From Bathymodiolus brooksi (lineage: Eukaryota; Mollusca; Bivalvia; Mytilida; Modiolidae), in contig OY804588.1 of NCBI GenBank assembly GCA_963680875.1, positions 58,478,369 through 58,542,368 on the forward strand: 64,000 bases of DNA. Direction: 5' to 3'. Shown one piece after another: positions 1 to 10,900 of the stretch. How positions within the stretch are numbered: position 1 is the first letter of the stretch; each line of letters starts with the position of its first letter. The position numbers and the translations under genes are program-made. The notes beneath the pieces are model-generated. The model saw nothing but the letters and a program-made list of their open reading frames with translations, was not told where the DNA came from and did no database searches.

Positions 1-929
1 GACACAAGTATCCGTCCATCGTGTTACTGTTACACGATACGCACAGTGTGTCATGAAAATCGTGCTGGACACAAGTATTCGTCCATCGTGTTACTGTTAC
101 ACGACACGCACAGTGTGTCCTGAAAATCGTGCTGGACACAAGTATCCGTCCATCGTGTTACTGTTACACGACACGCACAGTGTGGCATGAAAATCGTGCT
201 GGACACAAGTGTCCGTCCATCGTGTTACTGTTACACGACACGCACAGTGTGTCATGAAAATCGTCCTGGACACAAGTATCCGTCCATCGTGTTACTGTTA
301 CACGACACGCACAGTGTGTCATGAAAATCGTGCTGGACAAAAGTATCCAACCATCGTGTTACTGTTACAAGACACTCACAGTGTGTGTCATGAAAATCGT
401 GCTGGACACAAGTATCCGTCCATCGTGTTACTGTTACACGACACGCACAGTGTGTGTCATGAAAATCGTGCTGGACACAAGTATCCGTCCATCGTATTAC
501 TGTTACACGACACGCACAGTCTGTGTCATGAAAATCGTGCTGGACACAAGTATCCATCCATCGTGTTACTGTTACACGACACGCACAGTGTGTCATGAAA
601 ATCGTGCTGGACACAAGTATCCGTCCATCGTGTTACTGTTACACGATACGCACAGTGTGGCATGAAAATCGTGCTGGACACAAGTATTCGTCCATCGTGT
701 TACTGTTACACGACACGCACAGTGTGTCCTGAAAATCGTGCTGGACACAAGTATCCGTCCATCGTGTTACTGTTACACGACACGCACAGTGTGGCATGAA
801 AATCGTGCTGGACACAAGTATCCGTCCATCGTGTTACTGTTACACGACACGCACAGTGTGTCATGAAAATCGTGCTGGACACAAGTATCCGTCCATCGTG
901 TTACTGTTACACGACACGCACAGTGTGTC

Positions 930-997
930 ATGAAAATCGTGCTGGACAAAGTATCCAACCATCGTGTTACTGTTACACGACACTCACAGTGTGTGTC
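930..997 (+). repeat. 68-bp monomer variant with one-base deletion and AACC
   Basis: The unit reads GGACAAAGTATCCAACC instead of GGACACAAGTATCCGTCC, with one base lost and GT changed to AA. The deleted form recurs near 10255, 17121, 23245 and 26710 and was not seen right of about 27 kb. A sister unit at 321-390 has the AACC change without the deletion, so the substitution came first and the deletion later. Confidence 0.88.
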
Positions 998-2226
998 ATG
1001 AAAATCGTGCTGGACACAAGTATCCGTCCATCGTGTTACTGTTACACGACACGCACAGTGTGTGTCATGAAAATCGTGCTGGACACAAGTATCCGTCCAT
1101 CGTGTTACTGTTACACGACACGCACAGTGTGTGTCATGAAAATTGTGCTGGACACAAGTATCCGTCCATCGTGTTACTGTTACACGACACGCACAGTGTG
1201 TGTCATGAAAATCGTGCTGGACACAAGTATCCGTCCATCGTGTTACTGTTACACGACACGCACAGTCTGTGTCATGAAAATCGTGCTGGACACAAGTATC
1301 CGTCCATCGTGTTACTGTTACACGACACGCACAGTGTGTTTCATGAATATCGTGCTGGACACAAGTATCCGTCCATCGTGTTACTGTTACGCGACACGCA
1401 CAGTGTGTCATGAAAATCGTGCTGGGCACAAGTATCCGTCCATCGTGTTACTGTTACACGATACGCACAGTGTGTCATGAAAATCGTGCTGGACACAAGT
1501 ATTCGTCCATCGTGTTACTGTTACACGACACGCACAGTGTGTCCTGAAAATCGTGCTGGACACAAGTATCCGTCCATCGTGTTACTGTTACACGACACGC
1601 ACAGTGTGTGGCATGAAAACGTGCTGGACACAAATATCCGTCCATCGTGTTACTGTTACACGACACGCACAGCGTGTGTCATGAAAATCGTGCTGGACAC
1701 AAGTATCCGTCCATCGTGTTACTGTTACACGACACGCACAGTGTGGCATGAAAATCGTGCTGGACACAAGTATCCGTCCATCGTGTTACTGTTACACGAC
1801 ACGCACAGTGTGTCATGAAAATCGCGCTGGACACAAGTATCCGTCCATCGTGTTAATGTTACACGACACTCACTGTGTGTCATGAAAATCGTGCTGGACA
1901 CAAGTATCCGTCCATCGTGTTACTGTTACACGACACTCACAGTGTGTGTCATGAAAATCGTGCTGGACACAAGTATCCGTCCATCGTGTTACTGTTACAC
2001 GACACGCACAGTGTGTATCATGAAAATCGTGCTGGACACAAGTATCCGTCCATCGTGTTACTGTTACACGACACTCACAGTGTGTGTCATGAAAATCGTG
2101 CTGGACACAAGTATCCGTCCATCGTGTTACTGTTACACGACACGCACAGTTTGTGTCATGAAAATCGTGCTGGACACAAGTATCAGTCCATCGTGTTACT
2201 GTTACACGACACGCACAGTGTGTGTC

Positions 2227-2293
2227 ATGAAAATCGTGCTGGACACAAGTATCCGTCCATCGTGTTACTGTTACACGACACGCACAGTGTGTC
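2227..2293 (+). repeat. Reference 67-bp monomer
   Basis: This copy matches the commonest 67-bp form at every position I checked and serves as the reference for unit coordinates. It ends in AGTGTGTC. Its length is 1 modulo 3, so each such unit shifts any reading frame by one. It contains two GACAC motifs (unit positions 16-20 and 51-55), ATCGTG at 7-12 and 33-38, and a tandem pair of TGTTAC at 37-48. Confidence 0.95.
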
Positions 2294-2326
2294 ATGAAAA
2301 TCGTGCTGGACACAAGTATCCGTCCA

Positions 2327-2345
2327 TCGTGTTACTGTTACACGA
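2327..2345. other. Dyad symmetry 1 of the monomer (6-bp arms, 7-base loop)
   Basis: Unit positions 34-52: TCGTGT and ACACGA are exact inverted arms around TACTGTT. The element recurs in most units. Whether it forms a hairpin or binds a protein is not shown by the sequence. Confidence 0.6.
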
Positions 2346-2362
2346 CACGCACAGTGTGTGTC
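2344..2362. other. Dyad symmetry 2, present only in 69-bp units
   Basis: Unit positions 51-69 are GACAC, G, CAC, A, GTG, T, GTGTC: a 19-base dyad centred on one A with a single G/T mismatch per arm. In 67-bp units the missing GT step breaks the inner pairing and leaves only the outer GACAC/GTGTC. The left arm shares two bases with dyad 1, so both cannot extrude fully at once. Confidence 0.6.
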
Positions 2363-2383
2363 ATGAAAATCGTGCTGGACACA
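2357..2383. other. Dyad symmetry 3 across the monomer junction
   Basis: TGTGTC at the end of one unit pairs with GACACA at positions 16-21 of the next, across a 15-base loop that contains the ATG. It is kept in both 67- and 69-bp units and uses the same GTGTC arm as dyad 2, so the two compete. Confidence 0.5.
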
Positions 2384-2981
2384 AGTATCCGTCCATCGTG
2401 TTACTGTTACACGACATGCACAGTGAGTTTCATGAAAATCGTGCTGAACACAAGTATCCGTCCATCGTGTTACTGTTACACGACACGCACAGTGTGTCAT
2501 GAAAATCGTGCTGGACACAAGTATCCGTCCATCGTGTTACTGTTACACGACACGCACAGTGTGTGTCATGAAAATCGTGCTGGACACAAGTATCCGTCCA
2601 TCGTGTTACTGTTACACGACACGCACAGTGTGTGTCATGAAAATCGTGCTGGACACAAGTATCCGTCCATCGTGTTACTGTTGCACGACACGCACAGTGT
2701 GTGTCATGAAAATCGTGCTGGAAACAAGTATCCGTCCATCGTGTTACTGTTACACGACACGCACAGTGTGTGTCATGAAAATCGTGCTGGACACAAGTAT
2801 CCGTCCATCATGTTACTTTTACACGACACGCACAGTGTGTGTCATGGAAATCGTGCTGGACACAAGTATCAGTCCATCGTCTTACTGTTACACGACACGC
2901 ACAGTCTGTGTCATGAAAATCGTGCTGGACACAAGTATCCGTCCATCGTGTTACTGTTACACGACACGCACAGTGTGTGTC

Positions 2982-3048
2982 ATGAAAATTGTGCTGGACA
3001 CAAGCATCCGTCCATTGCGTTACTGTTACACGACACGCACAGTGTGTC
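2982..3048 (+). repeat. Marker monomer with linked ATTGTG / AGCATCC / CATTGCG changes
   Basis: This unit carries a linked haplotype: ATCGTG to ATTGTG, AGTATCC to AGCATCC, and CATCGTG to CATTGCG. I find 18 units with it, starting at 2982, 8001, 12694, 14867, 19560, 22487, 25952, 30921, 37410, 39943, 42536, 46424, 49494, 54393, 55694, 56926, 60001 and 61980. Those at 37410 and 39943 add CCGT to CTGT. The one at 42536 has CATTGCA. The linked set is unlikely to arise repeatedly, so these units descend from one founder and act as rulers for the higher-order structure. Other units, such as those near 3351 and 3754, have CATTGCG alone. Confidence 0.92.
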
Positions 3049-3206
3049 ATGAAAATCGTGCTGGACACAAGTATCCGTCCATCGTGTTACTGTTGCACGA
3101 CACGCACAGTGTGTCATGAAAATTGTGCTGGACACAAGTATCTGTTCATCGTGTTACTGTTACACGACACGCACAGTGTGTCATGAAAATCGTGCTGGAC
3201 ACAAGA

Positions 3207-4260
3207 ATCCGTCCATCGTGTTACTGTTACACGACACGCACAGTGTGTGTCATGAAAACGTGCTGGACACAAGTATTAGTCCATCGTGTTACTGTTACAC
3301 GGCACGCACAGTGTGTGTCATGAAAATAGTGCTGGACACAAGTATCCGTCCATTGCGTTACTGTTACACGACACGCACAGTGAGTCATGAAAATCGAGCT
3401 GGACACAAGTATCCGTCCAACGTGTTACTGTTACACGACACGCACAGTGTGTCATGAAAATCGTTATGGACACAAGTATCCGTCCATCGTGTTACTGTTA
3501 CACACGCACAGTGTGTCATGAAAATCGTGCTGGACACAAGTATCCGTCCATCGTGTTACTGTTGCACGACACGCACAGTGTGTCATGAAAATCGTGCTGG
3601 ACACAAGTATCCGTCCATCGTGTTACTGTTACACGACAAGCACAGTGTGTGTCATGAAAATCGTGCTGGACACAAGTATTCGTCCATCATGTTACTGTTA
3701 CACGACACGCACAGTGTGTGTCATGAAAATCGTGCTGGACACAAGTATCCGTCCATTGCGTTACTGTTACACGACACGAACAGTGAGTCATGAAAATCGT
3801 GCTGGACACAAGTATCCGTCCATCGTGTTACTCTTACACGACACGCACAGTGTGTCATGAAAATCGTGCTGGACACAAGTATCCGTTCATCGTGTTACTG
3901 TTACACGACACGCACAGTGTGTCATGAAAATCGTGCAGGATACAAGTATCCGTCCATCGTGTTACTGTTACACGACACGCACAGTGTGTGTCATGAAAAT
4001 CGTGCTGGACACAAGTATCCGTCCATCGTGTTACTGTTACACGACACGCACAGTGTGTGTCATGAAAATCGAGCTGGACACAAGTATCCGTCCATCGTGT
4101 TACTGTTACACGACACGCACAGTGTGGCATGAAAATCGTGCTGGACACAAGTATCCGTCCATCGTGTTACTGTTACACGACACGCACAGTGTGTCATGAA
4201 AATCGTGCTGGACACAAGTATCCGTCCATCGTGTTACTGTTACACGACACGCACAGTGTG
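3207..4260 (+). repeat. 1.08-kb block, copy A
   Basis: This matches 4965-6087 at an offset of 1758, rising to 1827 after about 3480 because copy B has one more 69-bp unit. Shared markers are AAAATAG near 3325, CATTGCG near 3351, the 64-bp unit near 3501 and a GTGCAGG unit near 3935. It overlaps the end of block alpha over 3207-3229, so the exchange that joined the two fell in those 23 bases. Confidence 0.85.
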
Positions 4261-4264
4261 GGTC

Positions 4265-4329
4265 ATGAAAATCGTGCTGGACACAAGTATCCGTCCATCG
4301 TGTTACTGTTACACGACACGAAGTGTGTC
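4265..4329 (+). repeat. 65-bp monomer variant ending CGAAGTGTGTC
   Basis: In this unit CGCACAGTGTGTC is replaced by CGAAGTGTGTC, a net loss of two bases from the 67-bp form. I counted 26 such units, with GAAGTG at 4320, 8328, 8874, 10635, 13088, 13701, 15194, 15740, 17501, 19954, 20566, 22881, 23625, 24031, 26346, 27090, 31315, 31997, 34520, 36096, 38628, 43068, 50024, 60533, 62512 and 62989; the last three read GAAGTGGG. The unit after it often carries TTAAAC in place of TTACAC. Its length is 2 modulo 3, so it reverses a frame shift from a 67-bp unit and lengthens chance reading frames. Confidence 0.93.
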
Positions 4330-5064
4330 ATGAAAATCGTGCTGGACACAAGTATCCGTCCATCGTGTTACTGTTAAATGACACGCACAGTGTATCATGA
4401 AAATCGTGCTGGACACAAGTATCCGTCCATCGTGTTACTGTTACACGACACGCACAGTGTGTCATGAAAATCTTGCTGGACACAAGTATCCGTCCATCGT
4501 GTTACTGTTACACGACACGAGCAGTGTGTGTCATGAAAATCGTGCTGGACACAAGTATCCGTCCATCGTGTTACTGTTACACGACACGCACAGTGTGTGT
4601 CATGAAAATCGTGCTGGACACAAGTATCCGTCCATCGTGTTACTGTTACACGACACGCACAGTCTGTGTCATGAAAATCGTGCTGGACACAAGTATCCGT
4701 CCATCGTGTTACTGTTACACGACACGCACAGTGTGTTTCATGAATATCGTGCTGGACACAAGTATCCGTCCATCGTGTTACTGTTACGCGACACGCACAG
4801 TGTGTCATGAAAATCGTGCTGGACACAAGTATCCGTCCATCGTGTTACTGTTACACGATACGCACAGTGTGTCATGAAAATCGTGATGGACACAGGTATT
4901 CGTCCATCGTGTTACTGTTACACGACACGCACAGTGTGTCCTGAAAATCGTGCTGGACACAAGTATCCGTCCATCGTGTTACTGTTACACGACACGCACA
5001 GTGTGTGTCATGAAAACGTGCTGGACACAAGTATTAGTCCATCGTGTTACTGTTACACGGCACG

Positions 5065-6145
5065 CACAGTGTGTGTCATGAAAATAGTGCTGGACACAAG
5101 TATCCGTCCATTGCGTTACTGTTACACGACACGCACAGTGAGTCATGAAAATCGAGCTGGACACAAGTATCCGTCCAACGTGTTACTGTTACACGACACG
5201 CACAGTGTGTCATGAAAATCGTTATGGACACAAGTATCCGTCCATCGTGTTACTGTTACACGACACGCACAGTGTGTGTCATGAAAATCGTGCTGGACAC
5301 AAGTATCCGTCCATCGTGTTACTGTTACACACGCACAGTGTGTCATGAAAATCGTGCTGGACACAAGTATCCGTCCATCGTGTTACTGTTGCACGACACG
5401 CACAGTGTGTCATGAAAATCGTGCTGGACACAAGTATCCGTCCATCGTGTTACTGTTACACGACAAGCACAGTGTGTGTCATGAAAATCGTGCTGGACAC
5501 AAGTATTCGTCCATCATGTTACTGTTACACGACACGCACAGTGTGTGTCATGAAAATCGTGCTGGACACAAGTATCCGTCCATTGCGTTACTGTTACACG
5601 ACACGCACAGTGAGTCATGAAAATCGTGCTGGACACAAGTATCCGTCCATCGTGTTACTCTTACACGACACGCACAGTGTGTCATGAAAATCGTGCTGGA
5701 CACAAGTATCCGTTCATCGTGTTACTGTTACACGACACGCACAGTGTGTCATGAAAATCGTGCAGGACACAAGTATCCGTCCATCGTGTTACTGTTACAC
5801 GACACGCACAGTGTGTGTCATGAAAATCGTGCTGGACACAAGTATCCGTCCATCGTGTTACTGTTACACGACACGCACAGTGTGTGTCATGAAAATCGAG
5901 CTGGACACAAGTATCCGTCCATCGTGTTACTGTTACACGACACGCACAGTGTGGCATGAAAATCGTGCTGGACACAAGTATCCGTCCATCGTGTTACTGT
6001 TACACGACACGCACAGTGTGTCATGAAAATCGTGCTGGACACAAGTATCCGTCCATCGTGTTACTGTTACACGACACGCACAGTGTGTCATGAAAATCGT
6101 GCTGGACACAAGTATTCGTCCATCGTGTTACTGTTACACGACACT
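5065..6145 (+). repeat. 1081-bp tandem unit, copy B
   Basis: This is a tandem neighbour of copy C at an offset of 1081 bp. Homology to copy A extends left to 4965. It carries the same AAAATAG, GTTATGG, 64-bp and CATTGCG markers. Confidence 0.87.
5281..5344 (+). repeat. 64-bp monomer variant (3-bp deletion)
   Basis: The second half reads GTTACACACGCACAG where the usual form has GTTACACGACACGCACAG, a three-base loss within an ACAC-rich stretch. The same deletion appears near 3501 and 6410, once in each of the three copies of the local 1.08-kb block, so it arose before that block was multiplied. Confidence 0.9.
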
Positions 6146-7023
6146 CACAGTGTGTGTCATGAAAATAGTGCTGGACACAAGTATCCGTCCATTGCGTTAC
6201 TGTTACACGACACGCACAGTGAGTCATGAAAATCGAGCTGGACACAAGTATCCGTCCAACGTGTTACTGTTACACGACACGCACAGTGTGTCATGAAAAT
6301 CGCTATGGACACAAGTATCCGTCCATCGTGTTACTGTTACACGACACGCACAGTGTGTGTCATGAAAATCGTGCTGGACACAAGTATCCGTCCATCGTGT
6401 TACTGTTACACACGCACAGTGTGTCATGAAAATCGTGCTGGACACAAGTATCCGTCCATCGTGTTACTGTTGCACGACACGCACAGTGTGTCATGAAAAT
6501 CGTGCTGGACACAAGTATCCGTCCATCGTGTTACTGTTACACGACAAGCACAGTGTGTGTCATGAAAATCGTGCTGGACACAAGTATTCGTCCATCATGT
6601 TACTGTTACACGACACGCACAGTGTGTGTCATGAAAATCGTGCTGGACACAAGTATCCGTCCATTGCGTTACTGTTACACGACACGCACAGTGAGTCATG
6701 AAAATCGTGCTGGACACAAGTATCCGTCCATCGTGTTACTCTTACACGACACGCACAGTGTGTCATGAAAATCGTGCTGGACACAAGTATCCGTTCATCG
6801 TGTTACTGTTACACGACACGCACAGTGTGTCATGAAAATCGTGCAGGACACAAGTATCCGTCCATCGTGTTACTGTTACACGACACGCACAGTGTGTGTC
6901 ATGAAAATCGTGCTGGACACAAGTATCCGTCCATCGTGTTACTGTTACACGACACGCACAGTGTGTGTCATGAAAATCGAGCTGGACACAAGTATCCGTC
7001 CATCGTGTTACTGTTACACGACA
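6146..7023 (+). repeat. 1081-bp tandem unit, copy C (incomplete)
   Basis: This matches 5065-5942 until 7024, where a CGACAAGCAC unit replaces CGACACGCAC and the path switches to a different monomer order. GTTATGG of copy B is GCTATGG here (near 6303). Confidence 0.85.
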
Positions 7024-7934
7024 AGCACAGTGTGTGTCATAAAAATCGTGCTGGACACAAATATCCGTCCATCGTGTTACTGTTACACGACACGCACAGT
7101 TTGTGTCATGAAAATCGTGCTGGACACAAGTATCAGTCCATCGTGTTACTGTTACACGACACGCACATTGTGTGTCATGAAAATCGTGCTGGACACAAGT
7201 ATCCGTCCATCGTGTTACTGTTACACGATACGCACAGTGTGTCATGAAAATCGTGCTGGACACAAGTATCCGTCCATCGTGTTACTGTTACACGACACGC
7301 ACAGGGTGTGTCATGAAAATCGTGCTGGACACAAGTATCCGTCCATCGTGTTACTGTTACACGACACGCACAGTGTGTGTCATGAAAATCGTGCTGGACA
7401 CAAGTATCCGTCCATCGTGTTACTGTTACACGACACGCACAGTGAGTTTCATGAAAATCGTGCTGGACACAAGTATCCGTCCATCGTGTTACTGTTACAC
7501 GACACGCACAGTGTGTCATGAAAATCGTGCTGGACACAAGTATACGTCCATCGTGTTACTGTTACACGACACGCACAGTGTGTGTCATGAAAATCGTGCT
7601 GGACACAAGTATCCGTCCATCGTGTTACTGTTACACGACACGCACAGTGTGTGTCATGAAAATCGTTCTGGACACAAGTATCCGTCCATCGTGTTACTGT
7701 TGCACGACACGCACAGTGTGTGTCATGAAAATCGTGCTGGAAACAAGTATCCGTCTATCGTGTTACTGTTACACGAGACGTATAGTGTATGTCATGAAAA
7801 TCGTGCTGAACACAAGTATCCGTCCATCATGTTACTGTTACACGACACGCACAGTGTGTGTCATGAAAATCGTGCTGGACACAAGTATCAGTCCATCGTC
7901 TTACTGTTACACGACACGCACAGTCTGTGTCATA
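7024..7934 (+). repeat. Linking segment of mostly 69-bp monomers
   Basis: This segment lies between the 1.08-kb blocks and the 6866-bp duplication. Its monomer order resembles 2150-2950 and 21,650-22,430, but with many private changes. The unit near 7740-7800 is among the most diverged in the window, with GAGACGTATAGTGTATGTC. I see no unique sequence. Confidence 0.8.
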
Positions 7935-10900
7935 AAAATCGTGCTGGACACAAGTATCCGTCCATCGTGTTACTGTTACACGACACGCACAGTGTGTGTC
8001 ATGAAAATTGTGCTGGACACAAGCATCCGTCCATTGCGTTACTGTTACACGACACGCACAGTGTGTCATGAAAATCGTGCTGGACACAAGTATCCGTCCA
8101 TCGTGTTACTCTTACACGACACGCACAGTGTGTCATGAAAATCGTGCTGGACACAAGTATCCGTCCATCGTGTTACTGTTACACGACACGCACAGCGTGT
8201 GTCATGAAAATCGTGCTGGACACAAGAATCCGTCCATCGTGTTATTGTTAGACGATACACACAGTGTGTGTCATGAAAATCGTGCTGGACACAAGTATCC
8301 GTCCATCGTGTTACTGTTACACGACACGAAGTGTGTCATGAAAATCGTGCTGGACACAAGTATCCGTCCATCGTGTTACTGTTAAACGATACTCACAGTG
8401 TGTAATGAAAATCTTGCTGGACACAAGTATCCGTCCATCGTGTTACTGTTATACGACACGAGCAGTGTGTGTCATGAAAATCGTGCTGGACACAAGTATC
8501 CGTCCATCGTGTTACTGTTACACGACACGCACAGTGTGTGTTATGAAAATCGTGCTGGACACAAGTATCCGTCCATCGTGTTACTGTTACACGACATGCA
8601 CAGTCTGTGTCATGAAAATCGTGCTGGACACAAGTATCCGTCCATCGTGTTACTGTTACACGACACGCACAGTGTGTTTCATGAATATCGTGCTGGACAC
8701 AAGTATCCGTCCATCGTGTTACTGTTACACGACACGCACAGTGTGTTTCATGAATATCGTGCTGGACACAAGTATCCGTCCATCGTGTTACTGTTACACG
8801 ACACGCACAGCGTGTGTCATGAAAATCGTGTTGGACACAAGTATCCGTCCATCGTGTTACTGTTACACGACACGAAGTGTGTCATGAAAATCGTGTTGGA
8901 CACAAGTATTCGTCCATCGTGTTACTGTTAAACGACACGCACAGTGTATCATGAAAATCGTGATGGACACAAGTATCCGTCCATCGTGTTACTGTTACAC
9001 GACACGCACAGTGTGTCATGAAAATCTTGCTGGACACAAGTATCCGTCCATCGTGTTACTGTTACACGACACGAGCAGTGTGTGTCATGAAAATCGTGCT
9101 GGACACAAGTATCCGTCCATCGTGTTACTGTTACACGACACGCACAGTGTGTGTCATGAAAATCGTGCTGGACACAAGTATCCGTCCATCGTGTTTCTGT
9201 TACACGACACGCGCAGTGTGTTTCATGAATATCGTGCTGGACACAAGTATCCGTCCATCGTGTTACTGTTACGCGACACGCACAGTGTGTCATGAAAATC
9301 GTTCTGGACACAAGTATCCGTCCATCGTGTTACTGTTACACGATACGCACAGTGTGTCATGAAAATCGTGCTGGACACAAGTATTCGTCCATCGTGTTAC
9401 TGTTACACGACACGCACAGTGTGTCCTGAAAATCGTGCTGGACACAAGTATCCGTCCATCGTGTTACTGTTACACGACACGCACAGTGTGGCATGAAAAT
9501 CGTGCTGGACACAAGTGTCCGTCCATCGTGTTACTGTTACACGACACGCACAGTGTGTCATGAAAATCGTCCTGGACACAAGTATCCGTCCATCGTGTTA
9601 CTGTTACACGACACGCACAGTGTGTCATGAAAATCGTGCTGGACAAAAGTATCCAACCATCGTGTTACTGTTACAAGACACTCACAGTGTGTGTCATGAA
9701 AATCGTGCTGGACACAAGTATCCGTCCATCGTGTTACTGTTACACGACACGCACAGTGTGTGTCATGAAAATCATGCTGGACACAAGTATCCGTCCATCG
9801 TGTTACTGTTACACGACACGCACAGTCTGTGTCATGAAAATCGTGCTGGACACAAGTATCCATCCATCGTGTTACTGTTACACGACACGCACAGTGTGTC
9901 ATGAAAATCGTGCTGGACACAAGTATCCGTCCATCGTGTTACTGTTACACGATACGCACAGTGTGGCATGAAAATCGTGCTGGACACAAGTATTCGTCCA
10001 TCGTGTTACTGTTACACGACACGCACAGTGTGTCCTGAAAATCGTGCTGGACACAAGTATCCGTCCATCGTGTTACTGTTACACGACACGCACAGTGTGG
10101 CATGAAAATCGTGCTGGACACAAGTATCCGTCCATCGTGTTACTGTTACACGACACGCACAGTGTGTCATGAAAATCGTGCTGGACACAAGTATCCGTCC
10201 ATCGTGTTACTGTTACACGACACGCACAGTGTGTCATGAAAATCGTGCTGGACAAAGTATCCAACCATCGTGTTACTGTTACACGACACTCACAGTGTGT
10301 GTCATGAAAATCGTGCTGGACACAAGTATCCGTCCATCGTGTTACTGTTACACGACACGCACAGTGTGTGTCATGAAAATCGTGCTGGACACAAGTATCC
10401 GTCCATCGTGTTACTGTTACACGACACGCACAGTGTGTGTCATGAAAATCGTGCTGGACACAAGTATCCGTCCATCGTGTTACTGTTACACGACACGCAC
10501 AGTGTGTGTCATGAAAATCGTGTTGGACACAAGTATCCGTCCATCGTGTTACTGTTACACGATACGCACAGTGTGTGTCATGAAAATCGTGCTGGACACA
10601 AGTATCCGTCCATCGTGTTACTGTTACACGACACGAAGTGTGTCATGAAAATCGTGCTGGACACAGGTATCCGTCCATCGTGTTACTGTTAAACGACACG
10701 CACAGTGTATCATGAAAATCGTGCTGGACACAAGTATCCGTCCATCGTGTTACTGTTACACGACACGCACAGTGTGTCATGAAAATCTTGCTGGACACAA
10801 GTATCCGTCCATCGTGTTACTGTTACACGACACAAGCAGTGTGTGTCATGAAAATCGTGCTGGACACAAGTATCCGTCCATCGTGTTACTGTTAAACGAC

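Larger units (their letters stand above)
2294..2362 (+). repeat. Reference 69-bp monomer
   Basis: This copy directly follows the reference 67-bp unit and is identical to it except for one extra GT step in the terminal run, giving AGTGTGTGTC. The length is divisible by three, so runs of these units keep two forward frames and one reverse frame open. The two lengths are mixed through the array, and I saw runs of up to about eight consecutive 69-bp units (for example from 39391). The GT run suggests dinucleotide slippage as the origin of the length difference; that is inference. Confidence 0.95.
1..3229 (+). repeat. Higher-order block alpha, copy 1
   Basis: This stretch matches 9307-12941 and 16173-19807 monomer by monomer, including private variants such as the AACC units and the 68-bp AAAACG units. 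The offset to copy 2 is 9306 up to about 1182-1217 and 9712 after that. So copy 1 lacks a 406-bp, six-monomer segment present in the other two. Identity to the other copies stops at 3229/3230, where they change TTACAC to TTAAAC. The left end is cut by the window edge. Confidence 0.9.

Noticed and set aside
2227..2293. Monomer as an ancient dimer of a 34-35 bp half unit, suggested by the two GACAC motifs 35 bases apart
   Set aside because: Aligning the halves on GACAC gives only about 6 matches in the preceding 15 bases and almost none after, no better than chance.
2227..2362. CENP-B box or telomere-type motif inside the monomer
   Set aside because: No CGGG with an upstream TTCG in the required spacing is present in the consensus, and there is no short G-rich telomeric repeat. 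The few TTCG occurrences are the variant TATTCGTCC.
2294..2362. Nucleosome phasing or intrinsic bending set by the unit length
   Set aside because: There is one AAAA tract per unit, not spaced at about 10 bp, and 67-69 bp is not a simple fraction of a common nucleosome spacing. The sequence alone does not support the claim.
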